Of a DNA stretch of 64,000 bases, positions 42,710-51,744 are shown one piece after another (position 1 is the first letter of the stretch; every line of letters begins with the position of its first letter). The notes under the pieces are model-generated. The model was not told the origin of the DNA. It was given only the letters and a program-made list of their open reading frames with translations, and did no database searches. Position numbers and translations under genes: made by a program. Location: the NCBI GenBank assembly GCA_041690255.1, contig JAWLHU010000008.1, positions 248,001-312,000 of the forward strand, given 5' to 3'. The stretch comes from JAWLHU01 sp041690255 (GTDB lineage Bacteria; Bacillota; Sulfobacillia; Symbiobacteriales; Symbiobacteriaceae).

Positions 42710-43015
42710 ATGTTTAAGCTGGTGGTGCTTTACCGGAAGCCCGAGATCCCTGTGAATGAGTTCGATCTCAAGTACGCCGAACACATGGCCCTGATCGCCA
42801 AGGTTCCCGGTCTCCGCAAGGCAGAGATGGCCCGCTTCACCGAGGCGCCCTGGGGAGCGCCGGAGTACTTCCAGATCGCTGAGCTATACTTCGACAACAG
42901 GCAGGCGCTTGACGCTGCCCTCCACTCTCCGGAGATGAGCGCCGCCGGCCAGCAGTTGCGTAGCTTTGCCAAAGGACTGTTCACCATGTCCTATGCGGAG
43001 GTCAAATCGGAATAA
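42710..43015 (+). CDS. EthD-domain protein
   Basis: 101 residues from ATG 42710; a GTG at 42701 is also in frame. Ferredoxin-like EthD fold: MFKLVVLYRKPEIPVNEFDL, YAEHMALIAKVPGLRKAEM, FTMSYAEV. EthD proteins act in ether degradation and as small accessory enzymes in aromatic catabolism. Its position between paaX and the hydratase genes, with an 18-bp gap, suggests a role in this pathway (inference). Confidence 0.75.
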   Translation: MFKLVVLYRKPEIPVNEFDLKYAEHMALIAKVPGLRKAEMARFTEAPWGAPEYFQIAELYFDNRQALDAALHSPEMSAAGQQLRSFAKGLFTMSYAEVKSE

Positions 43016-43040
43016 GCAGCCGGTGAAGGGAGTGGCAACC

Positions 43041-43814
43041 GTGTCGTACGAACAGATCCTGGTCTTCAAGGAAGGGGCCATTGGCCGGATTCAGCTAAAC
43101 CGTCCACAAGCCATGAACGCCCTGAACATGGCCCTTATGACCGAGGTGGTGGACGCCTGCCGCCAGTTTGATGCCGATCCGGAGGTACACTGCCTGATCC
43201 TGCACGGCAATGAGAAGGCGTTCGCCGCCGGCGCTGATATTAAGGAGATGCAGGGTCAGGGCGCCATTGAGATGTACACGAGCCAGTACATTGCCCTGTG
43301 GGATGAGGTCTATCGCACCCGCAAGCCGATTGTCGCAGCGGTCAGTGGCTTCTGCCTGGGGGGCGGTGCTGAGTTGGCCATGATTTGTGATATCATTGTC
43401 GCGTCCGAAACCGCTCGGTTCGGCCAGCCCGAGATCAACATCGGTGTGATCCCTGGTGCCGGCGGTACCCAGCGACTGACCCGGGCTGTGGGCAAGTCGC
43501 TGGCCATGGAGATGGTCCTCACAGGCCGCATGATTAATGCCGATGAAGCGAAGCAGATGGGGCTTGTCAGCCGGGTCGTTCCGGTTGAGCATTACCTGGC
43601 CGAGGCCCAGAAGGTGGCCAGCGAGATCGCGGCCAAGTCGCCCGTTGCTGTCACTCTGGGTAAGGAAGCGATCTTGCAGGGCTATGAGCAGAACCTGAGC
43701 GGAGGTGTGCACCTGGAGCGGCGCCTCTTCTGCATGTCCTTCGCCTCGGAGGACCAGAAGGAAGGCATGACGGCCTTTGTTGAGAAGCGGCGTCCCGAGT
43801 GGAAGGGGAGGTAG
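43041..43814 (+). CDS. paaF: Enoyl-CoA hydratase, PaaF-like
   Basis: 257 residues from GTG 43041 (GAAGGGAG 8 bp upstream). Crotonase fold: oxyanion hole segments AFAAGADIKEM and AAVSGFCLGGGAELAM, with both catalytic Glu positions occupied (GGGAELAMI; PEINIGVIPGAGGTQRL). This is a classical hydratase; the PaaF role, hydrating 2,3-dehydroadipyl-CoA, is inferred from neighbours. The gene starts with the same five residues (MSYE) as the next gene and probably arose by duplication. Confidence 0.82.
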   Translation: MSYEQILVFKEGAIGRIQLNRPQAMNALNMALMTEVVDACRQFDADPEVHCLILHGNEKAFAAGADIKEMQGQGAIEMYTSQYIALWDEVYRTRKPIVAAVSGFCLGGGAELAMICDIIVASETARFGQPEINIGVIPGAGGTQRLTRAVGKSLAMEMVLTGRMINADEAKQMGLVSRVVPVEHYLAEAQKVASEIAAKSPVAVTLGKEAILQGYEQNLSGGVHLERRLFCMSFASEDQKEGMTAFVEKRRPEWKGR

Positions 43815-43817
43815 GCC

Positions 43818-44588
43818 ATGTCGTACGAGACGATTCTGTACACCGTGACCGATGGCGTGGGTCAGATCACGCTCAACCGCCCGGATAAACTGAACGCCTT
43901 CAACGCCAAGATGCACAAAGAGCTGATTGAGGTGCTGGGTGCGGCTGACAAGGACCCGGCCGTGCGTTGTGTCGTGATTACCGGAGCAGGCCGTGGTTTC
44001 TCTGCTGGCCAGGACCTGGAGGCGGTTGGCGGCGGACCGATCGGTGAGATCGTTCGCAAGTACTACAACGTCTGGGTCACCAAGCTCCGGACCATGGAGA
44101 AGCCGGTGCTGGCCGCCGTTAACGGGGTGGCTGCCGGTGCGGGTTGCTCCCTGGCCCTTGCCTGCGACCTGATCATCATGTCGGAGAAGGCCTCTTATGT
44201 GCAGGCCTTCGTGAAGATCGGCCTGGTACCGGACTCCGGCGCCTCCTACATGCTCCCTCGGCTCCTTGGCTACCACAAGGCCATGGAGTTAGCCCTCTTC
44301 GGTGATAAGGTGAGCGCTCAGGATGCGCTGGAGATGGGGCTCTGCAACCGGGTCGTGCCCGAGGCGGAGTTCCACGATATGGTCACCAATTGGGCTCATC
44401 GCCTCGCCAAGGGTCCGCGGGCTATGGGCTTGATCAAGCGGCAGTTTACCCGGGGCCTTGAGCGCCCCCTGGCGGAGGTACTGGAGCTGGAGGCCTTCAA
44501 CCAGGAAGCGGCTGGCGCTACATCCGACTGCCAGGAGGGGATTGCCGCCTTCCTCGAGAAGCGCGAAGCCAAGTTCACGGGGAGGTAG
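43818..44588 (+). CDS. paaG: Enoyl-CoA hydratase/isomerase, PaaG-like
   Basis: 256 residues, 3 bp after the previous gene. Crotonase fold with GRGFSAGQDLEAV, AAVNGVAAGAGCSLALACDL and KIGLVPDSGASYMLPRL. The second glutamate is replaced by Asp (PDSG) and the first by Ser-Leu context (GCSLAL), the pattern of PaaG, which isomerises ring-1,2-epoxyphenylacetyl-CoA to the oxepin and also shifts double bonds. Assignment is good by motif and context. Confidence 0.85.
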   Translation: MSYETILYTVTDGVGQITLNRPDKLNAFNAKMHKELIEVLGAADKDPAVRCVVITGAGRGFSAGQDLEAVGGGPIGEIVRKYYNVWVTKLRTMEKPVLAAVNGVAAGAGCSLALACDLIIMSEKASYVQAFVKIGLVPDSGASYMLPRLLGYHKAMELALFGDKVSAQDALEMGLCNRVVPEAEFHDMVTNWAHRLAKGPRAMGLIKRQFTRGLERPLAEVLELEAFNQEAAGATSDCQEGIAAFLEKREAKFTGR

Positions 44589-44594
44589 TCACTG

Positions 44595-46166
44595 GTGAAG
44601 CGGATCGGTGTGGTCGGCGCAGGGACCATGGGCGCTGGAATCGCCCAGGTTGCTGCCCAGGCCGGCTTCGACGTGCTCATGTACGATGTAGGCCCCGCAC
44701 CATTGGAGGTCGGCTTAGGCCGGATTCGTTCCGGTCTGGACCGGCTGGTTCAGCGCGGGCGGCTCGCTGCCGAAGAGATGCAGGCGATCCTGCAGCGTCT
44801 CACCACCACCACGGCCCTTGGCGACTTCGCCGAAGTGGATTTTGTGGTTGAGGCGGCGCCTGAGGTGCTTGACCTGAAGCGCGAGATCTTCCAGAAACTC
44901 GACAAACTCTGTCGGCCCGGCGCCGTCCTGGCCACAAACACCTCTTCGCTCTCGGTCACTCAGATCGGCGCGCTGGCCGGTCGTCACGAGTCAGTAGTTG
45001 GTATGCACTTCTTCAACCCCGTCCCGGCCATGAAGTTGGTGGAGGTAGTTGAAGGGGCTGAGACCAGCGAGGCGACCATGGCGGCGACGATCGAATTGGC
45101 GGTGGCCTTGGGCAAAACGCCGGTCCGTGCCAAAGATACCCCCGGCTTTATTGTCAACCGGATTGCCCGTCCCTTCCCGGGCGAAGCGCTTCGTATGCTG
45201 GGTGAGAATGTGGCCACTGTCGGCCAGATCGACCGCATTGCCCGACTCGCCGGTGGGTTCCGCATGGGTCCCTTCGAGGTTATGGACCTGGTCGGCATGG
45301 ACATCAACTTCGCAGTCAACAAATCGGTCTTCGAGCAGTTCTTCCAGGAGCCGCGGTTCCGCCCTCATCCCCTTCAGGAGCGCATGGTGAAGGCCGGGCG
45401 GCTTGGCCGAAAGACCGAGGTCGGCTGGTACCGCTATGAGAGTGACGCAGCGGTCGGCGGTCCGGCACCTGCGCAGTATTCGACAGCGCCGGGCCCCCGG
45501 CTGGCAGGCATCCAATTGATCTCCGTCCTGGGCGATCCGGCTCTGGCCGAACTGGCCGAGCAGGCGGGCTATACTCTGGCTGACTGCTGTGCCGATGCCG
45601 ATCTGGTCGTGATCGGTGACCCGGCACTGCTGATTGGGCGAAACCCCCGACCCGAGGTGCTGGTCATGGTGGAGGCCTCCACGATCTCCACCACGGAGAT
45701 TGCCGCCACATTGCCTCACCCCGAGCGGGTTGTCGGGTACAGCGGTCTGCCCAGCGTACTGGAGCGGCAGCTCATCGAGCTGGCGCCCGGCCTCCGGACC
45801 AGCCCCGAGGCGGCACAAAGGGCGAACCAGTTCGTGCAGTCTCTCGGACGCGATACCGAGATCGTGGCCGATGGTCCGGGTCTCGCGCTTCCCCGTATGA
45901 TTGCCTGCCTGGTCAACGAGGCGGCCTACGCCCTTCAGGAGGGCGTCGCTGGGGTTCGCGGGATCGACACGGCCATGAAGTTGGGCGTGAACTACCCCAA
46001 CGGGCCCCTGGAGTGGGCCGACGCGATTGGCCCGGACCGCATTCTCCGGGTGCTTGAGGGATTGCAGGAGCAGACGGGCGAGGACCGATACCGCCCCTCG
46101 CCCTACCTGCGGAAACTGGTCGCTGCCGGGGCAAACTTCTACGACTTCGCCCACGAGGAGCACTAA
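44595..46166 (+). CDS. paaH: 3-hydroxyacyl-CoA dehydrogenase, PaaH-like
   Basis: 523 residues from GTG 44595. NAD-binding motif GVVGAGTMGAGIAQVAAQAG at the N-terminus, the HCDH signature MHFFNPVPAMKLVEVV, the catalytic Asn/His region TPGFIVNRIARPFPGEALRM, and a second C-terminal HCDH repeat (ALPRMIACLVNEAAYALQEG, MKLGVNYPNGPLEWADAIG). Two C-terminal domains and ~500 residues fit the PaaH/PaaC enzymes that oxidise 3-hydroxyadipyl-CoA. Last gene of the run. Confidence 0.88.
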   Translation: MKRIGVVGAGTMGAGIAQVAAQAGFDVLMYDVGPAPLEVGLGRIRSGLDRLVQRGRLAAEEMQAILQRLTTTTALGDFAEVDFVVEAAPEVLDLKREIFQKLDKLCRPGAVLATNTSSLSVTQIGALAGRHESVVGMHFFNPVPAMKLVEVVEGAETSEATMAATIELAVALGKTPVRAKDTPGFIVNRIARPFPGEALRMLGENVATVGQIDRIARLAGGFRMGPFEVMDLVGMDINFAVNKSVFEQFFQEPRFRPHPLQERMVKAGRLGRKTEVGWYRYESDAAVGGPAPAQYSTAPGPRLAGIQLISVLGDPALAELAEQAGYTLADCCADADLVVIGDPALLIGRNPRPEVLVMVEASTISTTEIAATLPHPERVVGYSGLPSVLERQLIELAPGLRTSPEAAQRANQFVQSLGRDTEIVADGPGLALPRMIACLVNEAAYALQEGVAGVRGIDTAMKLGVNYPNGPLEWADAIGPDRILRVLEGLQEQTGEDRYRPSPYLRKLVAAGANFYDFAHEEH

Positions 46167-46178
46167 CGTAAGAAGCAA

Positions 46179-46213
46179 GGGCGTCATCCAACCAAATGGA
46201 TGGCGCCCTTTTT
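46179..46213 (+). terminator. Terminator of the paa run
   Basis: GGGCGTCATCC (46179-46189) pairs with GGATGGCGCCC (46198-46208), followed by TTTTT. Confidence 0.88.
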
Positions 46214-46300
46214 CGTGCAGGAAGTTCAAGCGAAAAGCTTGAAGCGAGTTGATCGGCAGAGACGGGCATCGGGATCACCCCGAAAAGGATGTGATCTTCG

Positions 46301-46516
46301 GTGACGGCGAAGGAACGTGTGCTTCTGGCCCTGTGCATCGCTTCGTTTACGGAGGCCCTTCACGTCTTCATCCACTCTGTGCTTCCGGAAATGCTGCGCC
46401 TGCTCCTGGGACCCCGAACCTCGCTCTCGCCCCGGTCCCGTCTCTGCCGACTCTATTCTGTCCGGCTGAAATCCAGTCTAACCGCCTACCGAACCAGGAG
46501 CGCCAGCCCCTTGTAG
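46301..46516 (+). CDS. Possible small hydrophobic protein
   Basis: 71 codons from GTG 46301, preceded by AAAGGATGTGATC. The N-terminal half (MTAKERVLLALCIASFTEAL HVFIHSV) is one amphipathic or membrane helix; the C-terminal half is Arg/Ser-rich and overlaps the 3' end of the convergent phosphate transporter gene by 31 bp. The overlap and the base composition of the tail argue against it; the ribosome site and helix argue for it. The region 46217-46485 otherwise holds nothing recognisable. Confidence 0.3.
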   Translation: MTAKERVLLALCIASFTEALHVFIHSVLPEMLRLLLGPRTSLSPRSRLCRLYSVRLKSSLTAYRTRSASPL

Positions 46517-47475
46517 ACCAGCCACGAGACGGTGGCGCAGCCCGGCAGGGTCAGGACCCAGGCATAGACGATCTTGTTCGCGATGCCCCAGCGGACCGCC
46601 CCGGCCCGCTTGGCCATGCCCACACCGATGATCGAGCCGGTGATCGTATGGGTCGAGCTGACCGGAATGCCCACACGGGCGGCAATGGTCAGGAAGGTGG
46701 CCGCGGCCGTCTCGGCGGCGAAGCCGTGGACGGGCTGGAGGCGGAGCATCTTCATGCCGATGGTCTTGATCACGCCCCACCCGCCGATCATCGTCCCTAG
46801 ACCCATGGCTCCGGCAGCAGAGAAGACGACCCATGTCGGGACCGACAGATCGGAGACGTGGCCTCCGGCGAAGAGCGCCAGGGTGATAATCCCCATGACC
46901 TTCTGGGCGTCGCCCGAGCCGTGGGAGAAGGAGACAAAGGCGACCGAGAGCAGTTGCAGCCGCTTGAACCAGGAGGTGACCGAGGCGGGGGCCTGGTTTC
47001 GCAGCAGGAAGTTGATGATCTTCATGAAGAGCCAGCCGAGCAGACCGCCAAGCATGGGGGAGAGGAGCATGGCCAGGAGGACGGTGCGAATGCCCCCGGC
47101 ATTGACGATCTCCCAGCCGCCCTTGGCGACCGCTCCCCCGATCAGACCGCCGATCAGGGCGTGTGAGGCCGAGATTGGCAGGCCCGCCAGTGTCATGATC
47201 GTGTTCCAGGTGATACCGGCGGCCAGCGTCGCGAGGATCACTAACTGATTGACCTGATTGGGGTCCACCAACCCGCCACCAATCGTCTTCGCGACCGCAT
47301 CGCTATAGAAAGCGCCGATCACATTCAACGTGGCAGCCAACAAGACGGCCTGCATTGGGGTCAGGACCCGGGTAGAGACCACCGTGGCGATAGAGTTGGC
47401 GGCGTCGTTCCAGCCGTTGGTAAAGTCGAAGACCAGGGCAAAGACCACGACGACCCAGATCACCCAATCAGGCAT
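46486..47475 (-). CDS. pit: PiT-family inorganic phosphate transporter
   Basis: 329 residues, ~10 membrane helices. The two PHO4 signature repeats are visible: FDFTNGWNDAANSIATVVST near residue 17 and GMAKRAGAVRWGIANKIVY near 300, with GDAQKVMGIITLALFAGG in the middle. It is a low-affinity proton- or sodium-coupled phosphate (metal-phosphate) importer. It overlaps the upstream DUF47 gene by 8 bp, the usual partner pair. Confidence 0.93.
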   Translation of the reverse strand: MPDWVIWVVVVFALVFDFTNGWNDAANSIATVVSTRVLTPMQAVLLAATLNVIGAFYSDAVAKTIGGGLVDPNQVNQLVILATLAAGITWNTIMTLAGLPISASHALIGGLIGGAVAKGGWEIVNAGGIRTVLLAMLLSPMLGGLLGWLFMKIINFLLRNQAPASVTSWFKRLQLLSVAFVSFSHGSGDAQKVMGIITLALFAGGHVSDLSVPTWVVFSAAGAMGLGTMIGGWGVIKTIGMKMLRLQPVHGFAAETAAATFLTIAARVGIPVSSTHTITGSIIGVGMAKRAGAVRWGIANKIVYAWVLTLPGCATVSWLVYKGLALLVR

Positions 47476-48091
47476 GCTTCATGACAACCCCTTCCAGGGT
47501 ATTAGCCACATCCTCCACCTGGTCGGTCGCATCCTCCAGGGTCTCGTAGATCTCCTTCATCGTAATGAAGCGGATGGGGTTCGCCTGGGCAGCGTCGAAC
47601 AGCTCGGAGAGCGCCTCTCGGAGTTCGTCGTCGCCCTGGTTCTCCAGCAGGTTGATCGCCACGGCCCGCTCCCGGATCTGGAGGAGCTTTCCGCCGGCCA
47701 GCAGGTCGATCGATGCAACCAGTTCCGTCGCCTGGGAGCGCAAAACCTGTCCAAAGGCCTTCAGGTGCTTATCGGTCTCACGGACCTTATAGATTCCGAT
47801 GCGCGCAGCAGCGGCCTCCATGGCGTCGACCACCGAGTCAATGGCCACGCCGAGAGCAGCCAGGTCCTCCCGCTCGAGCGGGGTTACAAAGGATTTATTG
47901 ATCAGGCTGAAGAGATTGTGGGTGTAGTCATCGCCCTTGGACTCCAACCGTTTGATCGCGGGACCAAGTTCCTGGTAACGGGCGGGCTCTTCGAGGAGTT
48001 GGGAGAGTAGCGAGGCTGTCTCGACCGCATTTTCGGCAGCATGGCGGAGAATCTGATAGAACTGCTGATCCTTGGAGTTTCCAAATAGCAA
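47468..48091 (-). CDS. DUF47/PhoU-like Pit accessory protein
   Basis: 207 residues of helical bundle typical of DUF47 (YkaA/Pit accessory): FGNSKDQQFYQILRHAAENA, LESKGDDYTHNLFSLINKSF VTPLEREDLAALG, and EIYETLEDATDQVEDVANTL. The Glu/Asp-rich helix motifs bind metal ions in PhoU-like folds. It overlaps pit by 8 bp and is thought to modulate transport by it. Its own promoter lies upstream on the minus strand, not clearly readable. Confidence 0.9.
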   Translation of the reverse strand: MLFGNSKDQQFYQILRHAAENAVETASLLSQLLEEPARYQELGPAIKRLESKGDDYTHNLFSLINKSFVTPLEREDLAALGVAIDSVVDAMEAAAARIGIYKVRETDKHLKAFGQVLRSQATELVASIDLLAGGKLLQIRERAVAINLLENQGDDELREALSELFDAAQANPIRFITMKEIYETLEDATDQVEDVANTLEGVVMKHA

Positions 48092-48281
48092 GGGGGTGGC
48101 TCCTCTCCACGGTTTTGGGGCCCAGACCCTAACAATCTCTTAACATACGGATGCTCACATGAACAATCCTACTATAGTCTTATGTTTCGGTACCAGATCT
48201 ACATCATCGCCGCTCTGAGGGCCAGGTACTGAAGGCGAGGAAGTACCCATCACCGTGAAGCACCTCCGGAGTTGGTCTCTA

Positions 48282-49931
48282 CTACTCGTATTCCATGTAG
48301 CGGCGGTCTGCCAGTGCCACCGTCACTCTGCCAAGTACGAGGGCCAGAAGCCCTAAGATCACGAGCACGCCGGGCAGGAAGGCGGGGCGGGCCAGCCAAT
48401 AGAGGAGGGCTGCACCGAGCCCGATCACCCCGCCGAGGATCAGGTTGAACATGAGGGCGAAGACGCTGTTCAGATTGCTCTTCATCGCCTGCTGGGGATC
48501 GGTCCAGTTCAGGCTGGGGCGGATCACATCGATCAGGAGGCCGCTGTAACCCGTAACCAGGCTGGTCAGCAGGCCACCCACCAGCACGACAACCAGATTG
48601 CGCGGGGTGGCAAGGCCGACCCAGAGCATGGCGCCAATCAGGACCGCCAGGTTGACCAGGTAGAAGAGCAGGCTGTGGAGAAGCTTGGCCTGAACCTGGA
48701 CCCGGGGCATGACCGGCAGCGACTGGCTGATCCAGAACCAGCGCCCCTCCCGGCTGATGGCCGATGCGGAGACGGTGGAGATGGAGTTGACAAAGAGCAT
48801 CGCCCCGAGCGCAATGACCGGGATGTGCGGAAGGTTGGCCAGGCGCGCGATATCTGTACCGTCGCCCAGGGGGCCCCCGGGCTGCGTGAGCGGCAGGACC
48901 GTAAAGAACGGGATCATGAGGGGCGGGAAGATGGCAGCGGTCAGGAACGAGGGGTTCCGGTTGAGCAACCGCACCTCCCGAACGAAGACGGCCCAGCCTG
49001 CACTCCGCACCCGGCTGGTCTCGCGCACCAGGTCTGCCCGACGCAGGGCCGGGCCGGCGGAACGGGTCTCATCGCTGCCAAGTAAGCCGCCGAAGAAGAT
49101 AGCCTCTGCCACCAGCACCAGGATTACGAGGGCAACGCCGACGACTCCGAGAAAGAGCAGGAAGGGGGGCAGACCGAGCGAAGGGCTCCCCGCCTTCAGT
49201 GCGTCCGTCGCCCAGGCAGAGGTGACCAGGTACTGGCTGAGCCCCTGGATCAGGGGTTGCTGGTTGGTCAGGAGATCATCGACCGAGACGCTGCCTTGCC
49301 GCATCCGGCTGATGAACTGGATGGTCAGAGCAAGACCGATCCCGAGAAGGGCACCAAGGACGCGAAAGAGATCGCGGTTGCGGGGCAGGCTGGTGAGCCG
49401 CATCATCAACAGGGTGAAGAGGGCGCTGATCACCAGCGGCACCACCGGAAGCATCAGGTAGATCACGAGAGCCATCGGTATGTAGAGCGGGCCAACTTCG
49501 GAGAGAAGGCCATAGATCGCCAGGGCAGGAAGCACCACGGGGGCCATGGTCACATACTCGCCCATGAGAATCCCGACGAATTTGGCCAAGACGATCTCAC
49601 CGGGGCGCAGGGGCAGGGGGACGAGGATCGGCAGATCCTTACCGAAGTAGAAGACGGAGATTACGTAGAGGACACCGAACGCCAGGCTGATCAACTGGCC
49701 GGCGCTGAGTGCCAAGACCAGGGTCAGGTGCTGCTGCTCGATCAGGGCGAGCCGGAAGTAGAGCGTGACCCATCCGGCGGCGAACATGATCAGCAGGGGA
49801 ATGAAGGCCAGGCCGAACAGGGGAAAAAGGAGCGTGCCCCACGGGGAGTTGGTCCCGGTCATGCGCTCATAGGAGGTGCGCATGCTGGTCTTAAGCTGTA
49901 CCCGCAGCAGGGGCCAGAGGTTGCTTGTCAT
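48282..49931 (-). CDS. ABC exporter permease (PadR/ABC-2-like, large), copy B
   Basis: 549 residues from ATG 49931 (AGGAGGTAACA upstream). About 12 membrane helices in two halves (LFPLFGLAFIPLLIMFAAGW, LALSAGQLISLAFGVLYVIS, LLTSLVTGYSGLLIDVIRPS). Characteristic soluble motifs LPILVPLPLRPGEIVLAKFV and FVREVRLLNRNPSFL are shared with the upstream paralog at 50083. With the ATPase gene at 51741 it should form an ABC-2-type exporter. The substrate is unknown. Confidence 0.85.
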   Translation of the reverse strand: MTSNLWPLLRVQLKTSMRTSYERMTGTNSPWGTLLFPLFGLAFIPLLIMFAAGWVTLYFRLALIEQQHLTLVLALSAGQLISLAFGVLYVISVFYFGKDLPILVPLPLRPGEIVLAKFVGILMGEYVTMAPVVLPALAIYGLLSEVGPLYIPMALVIYLMLPVVPLVISALFTLLMMRLTSLPRNRDLFRVLGALLGIGLALTIQFISRMRQGSVSVDDLLTNQQPLIQGLSQYLVTSAWATDALKAGSPSLGLPPFLLFLGVVGVALVILVLVAEAIFFGGLLGSDETRSAGPALRRADLVRETSRVRSAGWAVFVREVRLLNRNPSFLTAAIFPPLMIPFFTVLPLTQPGGPLGDGTDIARLANLPHIPVIALGAMLFVNSISTVSASAISREGRWFWISQSLPVMPRVQVQAKLLHSLLFYLVNLAVLIGAMLWVGLATPRNLVVVLVGGLLTSLVTGYSGLLIDVIRPSLNWTDPQQAMKSNLNSVFALMFNLILGGVIGLGAALLYWLARPAFLPGVLVILGLLALVLGRVTVALADRRYMEYE

Positions 49932-50008
49932 TGTTACCTCCTGGTGTACACACAATGCGCATAATTCGTCATTTACACATACAACTCCTTGCAGGCCGAA
50001 AAGAGAGA

Positions 50009-50035
50009 GGAGGACCAGCCTGACGCTGGTCCTCC
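50009..50035 (-). terminator. Hairpin between the two permease genes
   Basis: GGAGGACCAGC (50009-50019) pairs with GCTGGTCCTCC (50025-50035), loop CTGAC. Read on the minus strand it is followed by TCTCTCTTTT. It could limit read-through from the upstream permease to the downstream one. Confidence 0.6.
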
Positions 50036-50082
50036 ATAATTCTGTCGGGACACCTCTCCCTGGCGACGGTGACAACCAGTGG

Positions 50083-51744
50083 TTAGAACTCGTACTCCAT
50101 GTAGTTCTTCTCAGCGAGCCACCCCGTGACCTTGCCCAGCGCCCAGCCCTCAATGGCCAGCAGGATCAGCAGACCTGGCATTAGGGCGGGCTGCGCCAGC
50201 CAGTACAGAAGGGCTGCCACGCCACCGGTGACCAGGGCCAGGAGAAGGTTGACCACCAGGGTAAAGAGGCTGTTGAAGTTGCCCTTCATGGCCTGCTGCG
50301 GATCGGTCCAGGTCAGGTGGGGGCGGAAGATGTCGACCAACAGGCCGCTGTAGCTGCTCACGATACCGGCCAGCGCGCCGCCGACCAGCACGTAGGCCAG
50401 GTTCAGCGGGGTGGCGACTCTCAGGAAGATCATGGCGGCCATGGCAATCACGACGTTGAACAGGCTGAAGAGCAGGGCGTGGAGCATTTTGGCTTGCACC
50501 TGCACCCGGGGCGGGATAGGCAGGGAGCGGCTGATCCAGAACCAGCGCCCTTCCCGACTGATCGCCGATGAGGGAATGGCCGAGATCGTGTTCAGGAAGA
50601 GCGTCGCCCCCAGGACGATCAGAGGCACCCAAGGGGAATCAGCCATGCGGGAGAGGTCGGTTCCGCCGGAGAGCGGACCTCCCTTTTGGGTGAGCGGGAA
50701 GATCATGAAGAAGGGCATAAGGATCGGTGGCAGCACGCCGGCCATGAGGAAGGAGGGGGTGCGGTTGAGCAGCCGGACCTCTCGCAGGAAGAGGGCCCAA
50801 AGGGGGCTCCGGACCTGTCCCGTCTCCTGTGCGAGTTCGGACTGGCTCAACTGCCGGCCCGAGGATCGTGTCTCCTCCCCACCGAGCAGCCCGCCGAAGA
50901 AGAGGCGATCGGCGGCTTGCAGCATGAGCAGCAGGGCGACGACCACCACGGCCGTGTAGAGCAGGAAGGAGGGGAAGCCGAGGGCTGTCGCATCCTCCCG
51001 CAGGGCGTTGGTCGCCCAGACTGAGGTGACCACGTATCTGCTGACCGACTGGATCAGCGGTTGCTGATTGTTGATCATCTCCTGGATCGCTTGTTGGGAG
51101 TTGCCCCCTTGCTGCATGCGGCTCATGAACTGGAAGAAGAGGGCAAGCCCAACGCCGAGCAGTCCGCCGAATACCCGGAGCAGGTCGCGGTTTCGCCGCA
51201 TGTTGGTCACCCGCATGAGGACGATACTGAAGAGCGCAGCGAGCACCAACGGCACGACCGGCAGCAACAGGTAGATAATCACGGCAAAGGGGATATAGAG
51301 CCAGCTCACGTTTGCCATGAGGCCATAGGCCACGAGGGCCGGCAGGACGATGGGGGCCATGGAGAGGTACTCGCCGATCAGAATCCCGACGAACTTCGCG
51401 AGGACGATCTCACCGGGCCGCACGGGCAACGGGACCAGAACCGAGAGATCCTTGCTGAAGTAGAAGGCGGAGATCACGTAGAGGATGCCGAAGACCAGGC
51501 AGACCAACTGGCCGGCGGTAAGGGCCAGGGTGAGGAGAATGTGGCCCTGGCCGGTCATGTTCATTACGGTATACAAGGCCACATAGCCCATGGAGATCGC
51601 CAACACGAGGGGGATGAAGCCCATGCCGATCAGGGGGAGCAGGAGCAGGCCCCACCTCGACTTCGTCCCGGTGAACTTGGCCGTGGTGCCCCGCCAGCTA
51701 TTCAGTAGCTGGACCTTTAGCAGAGGCCATACTGCGCTTCTCAT
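50083..51744 (-). CDS. ABC exporter permease, copy A
   Basis: 553 residues, start ATG at 51744 overlapping the ATPase stop by 4 bp. Same architecture as the gene at 48282 and clearly its paralog (LSVLVPLPVRPGEIVLAKFV; FLREVRLLNRTPSFL; GIVSSYSGLLVDIFRPHLTW). About 12 membrane helices. The first halves differ more than the second halves. Together with the ATPase it likely makes the exporter; the two copies could form a heterodimer or be specialised for different substrates. Confidence 0.87.
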   Translation of the reverse strand: MRSAVWPLLKVQLLNSWRGTTAKFTGTKSRWGLLLLPLIGMGFIPLVLAISMGYVALYTVMNMTGQGHILLTLALTAGQLVCLVFGILYVISAFYFSKDLSVLVPLPVRPGEIVLAKFVGILIGEYLSMAPIVLPALVAYGLMANVSWLYIPFAVIIYLLLPVVPLVLAALFSIVLMRVTNMRRNRDLLRVFGGLLGVGLALFFQFMSRMQQGGNSQQAIQEMINNQQPLIQSVSRYVVTSVWATNALREDATALGFPSFLLYTAVVVVALLLMLQAADRLFFGGLLGGEETRSSGRQLSQSELAQETGQVRSPLWALFLREVRLLNRTPSFLMAGVLPPILMPFFMIFPLTQKGGPLSGGTDLSRMADSPWVPLIVLGATLFLNTISAIPSSAISREGRWFWISRSLPIPPRVQVQAKMLHALLFSLFNVVIAMAAMIFLRVATPLNLAYVLVGGALAGIVSSYSGLLVDIFRPHLTWTDPQQAMKGNFNSLFTLVVNLLLALVTGGVAALLYWLAQPALMPGLLILLAIEGWALGKVTGWLAEKNYMEYEF